From assembly GCA_035041965.1 (NCBI GenBank), contig JAPYMA010000298.1, positions 1-64,000 of the forward strand: a DNA stretch of 64,000 bases, in the 5' to 3' direction. The stretch comes from Anisakis pegreffii. Taxonomy: Eukaryota > Nematoda > Chromadorea > Rhabditida > Anisakidae. The position numbers were made by a program, and so were the translations under genes. Positions 1 through 14,900 of this stretch are shown piece after piece (the stretch's first letter is position 1; the number at the start of each line of letters is the position of its first letter). The notes beneath the pieces are model-generated. The model was not told the origin of the DNA and did no database searches. It saw only the letters and a program-made list of their open reading frames with translations.

Positions 1-2895
1 TATTACTTTCTATTACTTTCTACTCGACCATGTTGTATTTTTGAATGAACTTTTCGTATTTAATCAAGTTCAGTGAATGAAGTAGCAGTCAACATTGTCA
101 TGATTTGATGAAATAGAAGAATAGGTGGAATCTGTTATGAGTGAAGTCTCTCGTAGTGTGAGTAAACGGAGGAAGTTTAAACATTTTGTTTGTTGAATAT
201 TGTAGAATTCTCTTAATTTGTTAAGATTTGTAAGTAATTTGTTGACTCGCCTATAAAAGTCAAAATTTTAATTGTGAATACAATACATTTTTTAGAGCTG
301 AAGAAACGTTGAATAGTCAGAAGTAATTTTTGTTGTCGCATTCTCAACAGCAACAAATATTCGTGACAACCTTTTCAATGTGTATGTGACATTTGGAGTG
401 ACTTTTTTGGTTGTAAGTGACAAAATGTGAAATCATCTTATCTGTATTTCCAAGGCAAATAAATGGCCAAAAAGAATGCGATCTGTACTTTTTAGAAACG
501 ATTTTTTATTGTGATCGTGTGAAGAAGTGTTTTAATGTCGTGTTGAATTTTGATACTTTGATTATATCGCCGCATCTTGTTCATTCATCTTGAAATTAAT
601 ATCACAAGTCTATTAGTTTTATAGTCTTATTGTCTGTTCGTTTTGTGAATTTCCGTTTAAAATTTGCAACTTTGTTCCAAATATTTGAGAGATATGTATT
701 TTGGTTGATTTTTCATCATAGTCTGTCGTCATGTAATTATTGTTTCAGTTCTGCTTTGTGTATTCTTTGTGAGGATTGACTGTGGTTCTGATCGAATATT
801 TAAAATATTATACGTGTTTTAGTTTGATTTTTGTTTGGTTTGAGTGTGATTTTATTCGATTTCATTGCTTGAGAATGTTTGTCATTGATTTGTTTCGTTT
901 TTCTGTTTTTGCAGAATACTTTTCGCGTCGGGTCTTGAAAACGTTTCACATTTGATTCGATATGGTTAAATGTAATATTAGCAATTGTTGAAAAGTGTTT
1001 GAATGTGTACAATGAGAAAATTGCTGTGTAAATGTTATAAAAGCGAAATGTTTTTTTGTGTTGAACGCAAGTGAATCATCCCAATCGCCTTTATCTCGTA
1101 GTAATAATAATCATGAACATAATCGATGGAGGCTCACAATCTCAGAAAATAGAGACATATAATGGATGACTGCATGGTTGAATGTACAAATTTTCAAAAA
1201 TTTGTAGTAGCGTTTCTTTTTTTCCTGTTCCAATCGAATATATACCTTTGCAAGAAGAAGAAAAAAGCAGACGATATTTTATGAGTTGAAACGGAAGAAC
1301 TTAGCGGATTTCTCGAATAGAGAAGTGGGAACAACAACACTGCAGGAGAGAAGACTTCCAGACGAAAAAATAGAGCACTTGAAAAGTGTCCGTTGTTTTT
1401 TAATGGGAGAATTTCCAGAAAAAAAAAGAGAATATAAGAAAGAAATGATAGACGACACATTGACAGAGTATAAGCAATTAGGTGGACAGTAATCTATTTT
1501 TGGAAGAATTGAACTTTCTTTGAGAAGTTAGAATCGATTTCTGAGCGATTTTTTTCAGCAAGTTCAAGAAATTTCAACAGAGAAATACTCGTTGCTTGGT
1601 CGAATATCGATGACTGCAGGAACAGATGGATGGATAGAAGGAAAAATAGAAAGAAGCGAAATCAGAGGCATAAAGGCATAGAAGAGCGTTTTGATGCCAC
1701 TAAATTCTGAAGCAGCTGGCAGTTTGTCATGATGTAAAATTTGAAGAGAGTGCAATTGAAAAATGCGAAGAATTTCATTTGAACTTAGAATTGAGTCAAT
1801 TTTCATAAGCATCTGGAAACAAACAAATGAATTTTAAGAAGACATTAAAGGCAGATAGAGCCAATATAGCAGTGTAATTAGCATAACAAACAATACTACT
1901 AACACAATTACTGATAACTAGAAGTAATCAAAGCTAGAGCAATAGTGATAACACAACGTGACGACGACAGGCTGCTATTCAAATGGATATTGTTTGTGTG
2001 CTTATCTTATCATAGCTTAACAGTCTCACCGCTCAATTCAATCAGATGGTCGCATTGTTCAGACACAATATGATGTCAATCAATACAGTAGTATTCGATA
2101 GAACATGATAATACGGATGGCAGATGACGAACTCATAATAATAATCATTCATTGAACACATAACAAAACTTTGTAAACCTTTCAAGAAGGTATTTCCTAT
2201 TTTACCGTTCGCATTGTTCCAATTGATCGGATTTATTGATCAGATCCACTTGATCAGTTATCAGTCATGATCAATCAATTATTGATTTGGCAGTGTAAAT
2301 CCGTGGAGATCAATCGATTAGGCTGACTAAGATCACGAAAGAAACAATACTGTCTCCGGCGATAAAACGGTATTGTTTCGTTTTGAAGTGATCCAGCAAT
2401 AAGATTTTCATTTGAGTTCTACGGAATGTTTTCTTCAAAGAGTTTATGTTCCTTTGCTGAAATCGTCTGAAAATTCTCTGTTCTGCAAAATTAACAAAAT
2501 CAAATTTTGTCTTATCGTGAACCGATCCGCTCCGATCAATAGGAATACAAAACAGCATTTGAATCGAATGAACACACGGGCTTGTGAGCCAAAACGGTGA
2601 TAATACTCAGAAGATGTTCCATTTATTAGATTCGTAATGCTGCTGATGTTGGTCACTGATGACATTTCGACATTGTTTCGGTAACAAAGTTTAAATGTTC
2701 CCTAATATTATACACATATGACGAAGATGATGCATAATAAGTAATCGAATTAGTAATAGTAGATGAATGATGATGCTTCTCGAGAATAACATAGTAGTTT
2801 AAGAACGATATAGTTGTGAGACGATATAAATAGTGTATTTCGAGTTAAAAACGACCAGAACTGGATTTTTTTGTTGTGTTAAACAGCTAATATCT
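1..2895. other. 3' flank of tropomyosin gene, no gene recognised
   Basis: This stretch lies downstream of the last tropomyosin exon on the minus strand. Open frames exist on both strands (for example 1286-1492 plus, 1564-1812 minus), but none shows a domain, biased composition or exon-like splice pairing. The part next to 2895 is presumably the tropomyosin 3' UTR. The first 20 bases are a 10-base unit repeated twice. Confidence 0.6.
2622..2627 (-). promoter_or_regulatory. candidate polyadenylation signal AATAAA
   Basis: AATAAA on the minus strand, about 270 bases past the stop codon of the distal terminal tropomyosin exon. A second AATAAA lies at 2232-2237. Either could end the transcript; no cDNA evidence is available here. 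Confidence 0.4.
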
Positions 2896-2978
2896 TTAAT
2901 ATCCAGACAGCTCTTGGAAGGTTTGATCGAGTTCCTCAGAAATGCTCTTGTATCGTTCTTTTTCGTGGACGAGTTCGT
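2896..2978 (-). CDS. lev-11: tropomyosin terminal exon 9a (muscle)
   Basis: 83 nt coding [20 protein letters not shown] then FQELSGY and TAA, after TTTCAG. This is the C-terminus of the standard nematode muscle tropomyosin. Confidence 0.96.
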
Positions 2979-5900
2979 CTGAAATTAGTAATTTCGTAAC
3001 AAATTAAATCTCCATTAAATGCTTTCGAATTCAACAGAAGTGAGTGAGTTGAACCAATGGGATTGCAGTGAAGAGTTTGAAAGTAGTGCAGAAGTCGGGA
3101 GGAATAGTGCAAAGTTTACGTGAATTGAAAAGGGAGTAGTTTTTTACGTTCAAGAAGTCGGGTATCAGGAAATTTAGAGGAAGTAAGAGAAGAAAAAGAA
3201 GTTCATAAATCGAATTGAAAAGTAAGGATTCCGAAGTCGCATTTCACATGAGTCGAATCTTTTACGCGCATTTTTGGATTACTTTAGAGTATTCGAATAG
3301 CATTAAAAACAAATATGCAATAGAACACAATGCAATACACTTCAGTTCTAATGATGTTAATAATGATGGTTCTGAAAGTCGAAGACGGTAACTTTGAAGA
3401 AATCGTCTTCGTAAGTTTCTGTTCCGAAAGGAAATTTTTGAAAAATCCATTTTATGGATATGCGAGCGATCTGAGTGAACACTGGATGTTTCAAATAAGT
3501 GATTGAGCAGTGGAGATCAGATTGGTTAGTGGCAACTTCGAAAAATTATCTGGACCACGAGGGTGCGACACTTGAAATTCGAAAATTCAGAGATTCGACA
3601 AGCTTGAAGCTCCACAGGGTTGAGATAAAACAACAAGGAATGGACGGCAGTGGAGCGAGGTATTAGTGGTGAAAACAACACGGAAATAAGGTGAAACAAA
3701 ACAAATTAAGTTTCAAACAATTAAGAAATAAGGATCTGAACAAACCTGATGGTAACAGATTGACTGTCTGTTTTCATCTCGTGCACACAAGCTGTTAGTG
3801 GGGTTGGCTGGCATCAAACAATTAGATCTCTACCTTATGAGTAGTATCACCGTAATTGAAGTGAATTGATATCACACTCAAGCACACTCATTAATTTATT
3901 AATCAATCACATTCGGCTGTCGCAAACGAACTACTCAACTCAACTGAATCGATAACGAATTAAATCAATCGCGTGTCACTCTTCATTTGCGAGAAAACAA
4001 AAAACGAATAAATGAGTGACTTTTCAAGCTCGTTCCACTCGTTCTTAATTGTTGTTTGAGGACATTCATTGAACCGGGATCTTCGGTCTGATAGAAAGGT
4101 TGAGGCGTTTGCTTGATCTCGATTCGATCTCAATGTTGAGGGATTAAGATGATGGAGCAGTTGGTGACGACTTCTGCACGTCATTCTGACATTGATAGTG
4201 ACTTGGCTGATACTGTTGTGATATTGACATTGGCTTAAGGAGTGGATGTTTGTCACGATGTCACGATGCAGTCAAATGAGTCAATCGTATCACCAAGCAC
4301 GTTGATCCACTTGCTCGAATGATGGACGATCAAGTAGATCAGATATCAGATGTTCGTTGTCAGATGGGAATTTAGACGCGATCTGCTCAGTTTGCGTAGT
4401 TGATGCTGACGGGATTGGTATGGAACTGATAAGAGAATGATAAGAAGAGAAATTTGAACGTTTCTGAGACGAGCGACACAAGAAAACGACATAAATTGTG
4501 AGCGAACAAACAAGAAATTACGATGACGAACGTAGAAAATAACAAATAACAGCTGAAAATTGAGGAGAACATTCAAAAAGCAGTGTTTCGGTTCGATAAA
4601 TCACTCAAAAAACTGAGTGAAACAATAAAGCACACACTCGAGTTAATTCATACTGAACGATCGTTGTAGCAGGATAAAGAGCGTAAGATGAGGATGAAGA
4701 ACAATTAATTATACACACTGATCAAATGGAATGAACATTGTGGAAATGTGAAGGTTTTGCTGAGAAATGCTAAAATACTTGATAATATTACCAGAAAATT
4801 TTGCTTTTTCAGTTAATGGAACAAGTGACGAGAAGAGACCGGATTGGAGATGCACACGGCACAAATTAGGTGGTTGCAATTGATAAACTGGACTACGGAT
4901 TACCAAAATTTATCTGGTGGATTCGGAAATTGGAATCATATCTTGATATCTCGATAAACTCTGCTTCAGAGCCGAAAAAATTATTCCATTCAGTTCAGAG
5001 AAGAATGCTTTACAATTTTGGCTAACAATCTCTTTTGAAAGAATATAAACATATTTTGCTGGTTGGAGAGGAGTTTCAGGAATCATTTAGAGAGGTTCCA
5101 GGATTGCTCTAAAATGGACTCAACGATCACCTTAAATAACCAGATTAAATTATCCGAATTCTATCCAAACTGATGATAAATGAATCAGTCACAAACAACC
5201 AGCTCATTACTTTGAAAAAAAAAACAATGAATTCAAGAGACTAAAGAATGAACACACATACAACATACAAATAATGTTACAAATAAGTTGCACAAAAAGC
5301 AATTCGTTCATTAGGTGATTAATCAAAAACACATCGAGACAATTGATTAACTCCTGATAAGAAAACACAATCTAAACAGCATTCAACTCGCAGAGCAGAC
5401 GGTCTAATTCCTCTTGTAATTGTTTCGCCTTACCATCGGCTAGATCTTTCGATTCTGAAATTTTGCACACATCTTCGGTGAAAACTCAAACATGCTTTGT
5501 AATCTTACAATTAGTGTGAATGCTCGCTCTTACAAAAAACTTCACTTCAAACATTCTCAATGTTAGGAACAATTCCAACTGAGTCCAATTGATTATTAGT
5601 ACGAAAATGAAATTAGAACTAAGATAAAATAATAAAATAAATCTTTAAGATCTGAGTGATTAATGATGTGATAATGTGAGTTAATGAATGAGGAACTGAT
5701 CAAATTATTCGGAAAAAAAGAGAATAAACTGAACAAATGGTAAGATCAAACGAGATCATTTAACAATGTTTTTGTGATGGATTATGGAAATTGCTTCGAA
5801 GTTCGAATCGAGCAAATGCAGCAATCAATGCTTTATGCTCATGTGTGAACATATGAAATCGTGCAGAATCGATACGCATTCTGAATCGGAGAACATGCAA

Positions 5901-8900
5901 ATTGAAGAAATCAGGAGATAAACGGAAATTTTGAGGATTCCATATCGTATCATGCAATTCGAGAACATTCACGAACACACACACAAATACAACAGAACGG
6001 AGCCGCCACACGTCACATTCAAGACACGTGAAATCAAACGGAAATGTGCACGATAAAAGAAGAAAATGGTGAACGTCGCTTAGAAAATTTTGATAGAAAG
6101 TTTTCGTGGTGATTTGATGATGCTCGAGGAACACCTCAAGAAATTGACTCAGCCCCTTGATAATGGGTTTCGTTGACAACAAAAATCAGATACCATTTGA
6201 AACGGATCAAAAGATCGTGAATAGATCAAAGGTCTTTTGGTCAAAAACATCAGAATTTCATTTGAACTGAGTCAGATTCCGCCGGAAAACAGTGTAGTTG
6301 GACGCTAGTTTAATTTCCAATCGTATGAATTAGCCAGGTAAAATTTGATTTTGTTATTCAGTCTTTTGCATAATTTTTTCGCCTGTTTCATATGGATTCG
6401 AGAGGAGGTTAGTGATTGCGAACGTGAAGAGGTGATAGTAATAGTAATAACGGTACTAGAATATGATAACAGGAAAGCAACAGCATAACAAAATAATACC
6501 AAAAAAAATTTTGGAACGTACATCTGCTTGAGATAAGCAAACAAATAAGCGGTGATAAGCAGTGGAGCACGTTGAATTGAGATTAATTTGACGCTAATTA
6601 TATAGTAGTAGTAATACACACACATATGATTGATAGTTGTTGTGTTAGCTAGATAGTATATTTGGATTGATGTTTTGTTTCGTTCGATGAAAAGAGATTG
6701 AAGAAATTGTGATTGTAATGCTGGTGTGATGATGGTGTCTTGACTCAATCGCTATCTAAGATCCTTGAATTTCTTGAACGGTCTGTTCGATTTCCTCGGT
6801 CAAATTTCGAACACGTTCCTTCTCCACGAGTAATTCGTCTGCAGACAACACATTACACATTTCTACACAAACAAACAATTACAATTACAAAACATCAGTC
6901 TAACATCACATTCAACACACATTCAACATGGACATTTACCGTAACACTACAGTCATATTTTACAGTAACATTTCACTTTACAGTAAAATAACATGAACTA
7001 TGTGTTTGTGTATGTAAGCTTTGAAACGAAACGAAGGATGCAACTGAAACAAAACAATTATTATGATGAGTTTGGCTTTCATCTTTTCAATAGCTAACAT
7101 GAAGGCGGCGGTCGAGCGAATTGCAAACGAAGCAGATTTTTGAAATGTTGACGAATGAATCGGAAAAAACAATGAATCAGATTTTGTATGAAGCAAACAA
7201 TGAGCGCAACTAAACAAAAACATAGTGGTGATTCAATCAAATCACTGATGTTTTCAGTCAGTGATAATATGTATTTTGGCTAAAATTGGCTGAATAACTG
7301 GACAATTGAACAAAATGAAAACCGACACATAAAACTCTAAGCAAACAGTACAGAATAGTACCGGGAGTATCCACTTGATTGCGACTTCCAATCAACTCAT
7401 CACAATCAGTATTCTACTTATGCTGTAACTCGACTCTAGCAGAGCGATGATCATGCAATTCAAACTCATAGACAGCAGCAATCTCATACAGATTGCGCAT
7501 GAACAAATGAGAATTGTTGGGATATTAGCTCTAATAACTGGTTCTGCAAACTGTCTTCCTGATAAGACAGATTGATATGATCTTGAAGACGAGACTGACT
7601 TTCATGATGATCAGAGCAAACGATGTTTTCCTGAAAATGTGCTTTACTAGGCAAAATCTAAAAATCGGCTTACCTTCGAGTCTGTCAACTTCCTTCTGCA
7701 GTTTCTGAACGGATCTTTCTGCAAATTCGGCACGAGTTTCGGCCTGAAAACTCAGAATCAGTTACAAGTGATAATTGGATAGGATCTTAGAAAGTGATAC
7801 AGAGAGCAGTGCTATAGCGCAAGATTGAAGTAACACAATACTACTACCACCACTACAATGTTCCAGCTTCAACGAAAAAACAACATCTATAAATCATCAT
7901 GCATTCTGAATTCTTACACATAATGAAATTCATCATCTGCTACTGATTGTGTCGCTCCAGAAACGTTTTTTTTTTCTAATCCTGTTAATGAAATGTTGGA
8001 TTGTTTATGATGGAATGCTGTGTTGTTGCTGATCTACGCCAAGATCACATATTAATAGGCATTTTTTGTGAATCGTATCTCCGAAAGAAGTGTCAAAATT
8101 CGAGTGGACAGGTGAACGTAGACGAGAATCGAACCTCCTTGAGACGTGCAGAAACGGTACGGATCTGTTCTTCGTATGAATCCTCTCGTTGCAAAGCCTT
8201 CTCTTCGGAAACCTCCAACGATTTCAAGTTGTTACCAACGACTCGCAATTCCTCTTCCAATTCAACGATCTTACTGCACAATTACAAAATATGGTTACGA
8301 TATCGATACATTTGACATTGTCACACAATACATAAGCATAAACTTACTCGATAATATCAAGTAGCTATTCAAATCATTCGACTCAGTTTGAAATCTCAGG
8401 CTTTCAGGTGAACTTTGAGGTCAACAAAAGAACACTAGTGATATATGCTAAGTGGAATGTGATGTGAATGAATGTTCAAGACAACCACAGTTGAGCAAGC
8501 AAGTAAATTTATAGTGATCATGCTTCACCATGGATTACGGATACGGACGGCATGCATTTATACGCTCATTTCACAAGAGAACTGCTTAAGCTCAGTAACA
8601 ACATGCTGACGATTCAGAAGTTGACAGCGACGACAACAACTACCACCAAGTTGGACTTGTTGCAATTGGAAAACAACCCGATTCCTAGAAATTATAAGGA
8701 TGGTGATGTTACAGTTCAAAAATCTCTCCCCAATCTCTTCTGTGAAGGTCCCGAAATTATTCTCCTGTCATGGCTGGATATCTTTGGACTCGAAAAAGAT
8801 TTGAAGAATCGAAGGTAGTAGGGGAGTTGGTGGGGGGGAGGGGGACATCAGATTACCTCCTTGATTCGATTTTGCAGACAAACAACATGATCCGAGAAAG

Positions 8901-11900
8901 AGTTTTCACGTTGTAGAGCACGTTCCTCGTGAACCTCCAATGTTTTAAGGTTTATTCCGACAGCTACCAGTTCTCTTTCCATTTCGTGTGCAGCTCTGTT
9001 TAAGGTGGTGATAATCATATCAGAATATGAGAATGTTCAGTGAGTTAGTGACAAAGTATTAATTGTTAACTTATCGTATTTATCAGTCCAGTTAGAATTA
9101 TCTGTCAAAATGTTTGGTTAGTGGAATATTTCGATACAAATTTGGGTAACATTCGAATGATGTGATATTAGCAAGGAATAATTTAGAGGTGAAATTAGTT
9201 CAGCTCAGGAATTTAAGGCCCTTATTGTAAAGATTCTCAGGTTATAGCATTACTTGTTATCGGAGGGCTGGCAATTTGGAAGCAATTAGTGAGGATGATT
9301 GGTAAGCTATGATAACTCTCGACATCTTTAGATAGATCAAAATTGCCATTTTGGATCAAAAAATTGTGCTGAAACCTGAGAAATACTTATGGATTTGTTC
9401 TTTTCGTTTAGATTTCAAGTGTTCTCGTCCAAATCCAGAATTGCTATACAGTGAAGGTTTTCAAAACTGAGAAAACACTTGAAGATAAAAACCAGAGGGG
9501 AGATATCGATAGCCAGGTTAAAGGATAGTCTTTTGATAGTGTTATGAGCAATGAATAGGTGTTACAATTATCACTGTTGTTATTATGGTGAGTGAGGAAA
9601 TCATCATGGATGACTGTTTTCATGAGTATTTGACACCGTGATAAGTTGATTATTGTGTGAGTGGTTAGCAGATTAAGAAGAGTTGTTGTGGTTATTTCAA
9701 AGGATTGAATGCATTGTATTGAACCGGAGTGATATTATTACCGTTACTGTCCTTATATCTTAACTGATAGTTATGAGTGAGTATTTCTCTATCATTGTCA
9801 ATAAGAGTAACTATGATGGATGCACTGAATGATATCGCTAAGAGACTGATTAAATTTGGAAACTTACTTTTCTCCGGCCTCTGCACGCTCTTCAGCTCTT
9901 TCTAAATCCGCTTCAACCATGGCCAATTTACGGGCAACCTGGAATTGAAGGCAAGTTAAACTCAGCTTAAAACAAACTGATATGGGTTAGAGATCACAAG
10001 AGCATAATGAAACCAACAAGTGTGAGATGACATCGATGCAATATAACACAATTATGATGATTAATTTACAAAATCAGCACAAAATTCAAATAAATAACGC
10101 AAAACAATCAACGATCAGCGTAAAAAGACGGCAGCAAAAATTATGACTCGGATGGCGGATTGAGGTGAAACCACTTGATGCTCTTCAAATATCCATCGTG
10201 ATAGGGATTTCGGGTGGTTGTGTCGGTCCGCGTCGAATAATACGATTAAAATAAATGGACAGACATGAAAAACATATGGGACAATAAAAAAGACAAATCA
10301 ATGAGGTTGTTAGTTGGCTAATAGTAAGCAATTTCATCTGGACATTTCTTTCGTATCAGTACGAAATCATAATTAATTAATTAGTTAACGAATAGTTCTT
10401 TTTTGTTTCGAATTCGTTTCAAATCTTGAGATGAAGCTGTAGAATGGGCTTAATCCTTCGGAACAGTTCGAGACGAATCACTCGGAAGTCAGTGTTTCCG
10501 AAGTCTGCATCGCCTTGATCAATTCAAGTTCGAGTAGTAATGAAACGATAAGGATTCTCTGTTGATCGCTTTTCATTTCAATTGTTTCATTCACTTCAAT
10601 TCGTTGACAACTCTTCCTTCCATCGAATGCAACGTTGTTGTGGTCGAGTGAAAGAATCACGACGGAACACTGATTTCTCAGCAATATACCAAATATTGCA
10701 TAGAAGTGGATGTACAAATATATCACACACTTCAAACATTCACATGAACTGATCAAGTCATGCTGCATTCCAAGAGTGGGTATCGCAGCGTTCCGAATAC
10801 CCGTCTCTCGGACGTCAAGTCAGTCACTCGAACGGACATAAACGGTTGTTTTTGGGAAGTTGAAATCACCTCATCGTATTTGCGATCAGCCTCTTCGGCA
10901 AGCATTTGCGCTTCCTTGAGTTGTGATTCTACCGTATTCGCACGCTCTTCATCTTGGAATGAGCGGTTCTCCATCACCTTGCGCACACTAAACCCCACGC
11001 ATTTAACAACGAATAGAGCAAATCTTTTTTGGATTATGTTTTCTGTAGGAGCCACTTCTCAGAGATTATCAGAGATTCAACTGCTTGAGATCATTTGCCG
11101 TTTGGGTTCAGAAGAAAGTTTATCTCATATCAACGATTGTCTCATTTCTGAGACCAAACCAAGAATTTTGCATAAACTGATTCGATGAAAGCCTCAAATT
11201 AGCTTTTTTTCAAATGATAGTCTAAATCAAAAGTAACTTTCGAGTCAAAATTTGAGAATAACAAGGTTTTTTTGCTGGAATTTTTGATTAATGGGGATTA
11301 ATTTGACCCAAACATGTTCCAAGCGGTTTTCATATAACAATTATTGGATAGAATATAAAAGAATTAAATCATGTCTGAAGAAAAAAAGAATGTGAGAAAA
11401 GAAACGAGCAACAAGAAAGAATGAATTACGAGAAGTGTACCAATCGCCAGCTGAAATCATTGATGTAATCTGAAGAAGATTGATCTAAGAAATTTGAAAA
11501 ATAAAATGCATTTGAAAAATAAATTTGAGAGATGAATAATGAGAATTGGTTAGAAAGGGGATATTGAAAGATTAATACAACACGAAATCATGATCAACAA
11601 AAAACACGCATGATGCACGCACATAAAAGCGATATATAAATAAATGCATGTGAATGACGAGAAACATAATGATAAGGAGAAAGAGAAATTAAATGTTTGT
11701 TTAGTTGAAAATGTATTCCGGTCGGGGTAAAGTTAATGGCTTAATGAATGAAATGATCGCAATAAGGATGGTATCTGATAAAATAACATAACACCTCTTT
11801 GTTATCATCAAAACCTCCATTTCATCCTTCTAGTGCAATGGATTATCATCGTGAACCCAGAAAAACAGATTCAGCGGATTGAATAAGAGGTTTCGATCAT

Positions 11901-14900
11901 GGAGAGGTGAACGTAGGTGTCAACGGTAGCTTTGAATGAAGGAAACGAAAAAATTGGTATTGCTTGCTGCTACTGAAGAAATTGCACCGTAGCAAAACAG
12001 TGTCAAAGCACAATTCACAAGCGATTTCAGTGTGGATATGTCATATCGGAGGAATCACACCCAAAATCTGGTCATCAACCGGTAAAATAGCGTTATTGAA
12101 CAGAGAGAAGATTAGTGTCGATGGCACACACACCTCATCGGATTTAGTTTCGGTTTCAGTGAGCAACGATTGTGCTTCACGAAGTTTTTGTTCCAGCTCC
12201 ATACAACGGTCGTGATCCACGTCCATTCGATTCTCGAGCGCTTTTCGTGCACTAAATTCCATCATACACAACAAACTCATGCGTTTTTATGATCGATAAT
12301 CTTTGTTATTATCATTATTAATACTCCACACAATACTATTATCAATTTGACAGTTTAGTTTTTAAGCAAATCCATTTGATCTTTGCAGATACTTTTCAAA
12401 CATCGGATTTTCGGTTCTTCGGGATAGGAGGGAAACAAGGAAGGTTAATTTACGGTTGAGGCTGGTTAGTGATGGATTGGAGAGGTGGATCGGGAGGATT
12501 CGATGTTTTTAAGTTGAAGTAAGGGATCAGTTATTAAGTCATTCAATCCTCATTCAGTTATTAGTTCACGCATGCACACAGCTCTATATAGGTATTGTTA
12601 CTTGAACTGATTTGGCTATTATCTCATATCATTTATAACAGTTAGCTGCTTTGAGTTAATATAGAGTCTGACGATGAACTACTTGTCAGCATATTATCTA
12701 ATAGTGGAAACCGTACGATATCAGACTGTAATGTCCTGTTGTTTCAAAATCTTTCTACCTTTGAGCTATCCTAAACCTCATCTTAAAAATATCCGTTGTA
12801 AGCATTCATTCAATTTCGCTTTTGGCTTTAACGTTTCAAATTTCGAAGTGAATCTGATATGATAGTCGTTGTGTAGTATAGAGGCATTTGTGAGTGCAAC
12901 AACGACACAGAACAGCAAACGAAAACATTCTATGTATTCGTGCTGAGCTTTAAGAATTCAGTAGAAACTTATGAAAAGTAGGAGGAATTCACTCAAATGT
13001 TATTTTATATGATCCTTTTGCGGCGTCGAAAACATTCCAATTTAGTATTGCAGGAAGTTAATTCTGCTAGTTTCTGATCCCTAGAGTGTTGTTTGTTGTT
13101 CGCTGTTCCGTTCTGAAGAGAACCGATTGAAAGTTGATCAATAGGGCAGTACACGGCAACTCTCAACATATCTCCTATTTCGTTGAACTTACAAAAATGC
13201 TGTTTACATAGCGATGAGAGCTGACACTAAACGATGGGTGAATGAGCGCAGTTGGATCGTCGTCTCATATGAACGAATCAATGAAAGTGGATCCTTTCAT
13301 AAATATTTGGGTAAACATCGCTGAATATCTTAGGCACTTATAAGCAGCAGTAACACATTCCCAGAGAACGTTCACTTAGTGCTGCTGCTGATCGAAATTC
13401 CTCATGAGAATATCGTTGGAAGGTCAATAGCGCATGCATATCCATTTCCCTTGTGAAAAGAATTCATATTATGACTGATAATTGTCATGCATATCTGAGT
13501 GATAGAAGCACATGCATAGAAGCACCATTGACTTGCACATGATGCTTGCTTGAAGCGAACGAAAACAAAAAGAAATGTGATTACAATAATGATAAAGATG
13601 ATTCATAGACAAAAACTATAAGAAACATACATAAACATAGACAAAACATTAGTTAAAAATGAAAAATTTCGTGTATTCCACAAAATTGCGTAGTTTTTTA
13701 AGGGAGGTTTTTGTAAAAATAAGAAATTCACCATCAACTGGATATAAATTAGACTGAAATTTTGGTGAGAGGATAAATTTTGGGATTGATCCGATGTCAA
13801 ACTTATTATATGATGAGAATGATCTGATGATCTGAGAATGATCTGAGAATGATCTGCTGAGTGATCTCTTTCTTGAGTGGTTTGTTCAAAGTACCTGTGG
13901 CAACTGAATCTTATTCAAGTATTCCTAACCGAAACTGAACTGAAGTAAATCAGTAGAGTATGTAGATATGCTTTGTGATCATTTTTTAGGATTCGAAATC
14001 GATTTATTACTTTGTGGTGCTCTGATATTTTCAAATTGAATGCTTTTGAGGGAACTACGAAAGAAATTTAATTTAGATATTTGAGGTTGAATATGCATCC
14101 CATTGAGATGATTGGAATTCCAATTCCTCAACACTAATTATCACATATGCGAAAGTCTTCTCACATAAACTTAAACGTGTGCATCCTTGAATAAACCATC
14201 GAAAAATGGCACCTCAAACCTTTCATATCTCTAATAATAGGGTATTTTCAATTAGTTATTGTTGAAAGGAATAGATGGATGATTGAATGGAGGTTTCATT
14301 TTGACGATCCTTTCGTCGATTCGTCCAAAAACGATGAATCGTTACTTTCGGCGTGAACCGGTTCTTTGGAAAAGAATTTAAGTTTTCATTTGGCCTTGCG
14401 ACTGCAATGTGAGCAACAATGTTGTGAATTCATTATTGGATTAGAAAATTATGATCATGTAAGGAGTTTATCGCTGTGGTTGGTTTGGGTAACTAATCTT
14501 ACTGTTGCTCAAATATAAGAAATCACTCAGAAACTGATCATGCACTCGATCTATTTTTACGATCTGGTTTGCTCAAACGAATTTTTAAGCCCATAAGCAC
14601 TAACCAACGGATCATCGCATGAATTTCTAAGTAATCGTTTGAATTTTTGTTAGCTGATTGAGAAATATCCGTGTAAATTTAGAAAGTTCTTGAGAAATAT
14701 CTGCATGAAGGGTGATATTTGCGAGATGGTGATCATAATATCGATGATGATGTAACTGATCACAGATAGGAATTTGATAAGAATAATGATGATAAAATAA
14801 TAGTGATAAAACGCCACAACGATACCAATACAATCACGATAATGTTATAAAAGCGATTAAGAAACGACGAAAACGAAGGCACATGAATTGAAACGAAACG

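Noticed and set aside
5760..6748. Two minus-strand frames of 140-147 codons between terminal tropomyosin exons
   Set aside because: Co-oriented with the host UTR/intron, no conserved features, composition like the surrounding intron.
8552..8818. Plus-strand 88-codon frame beside exon 7b
   Set aside because: Intronic to tropomyosin, rich in Thr from a CAA/ACT-type run, no domain or splice sites.
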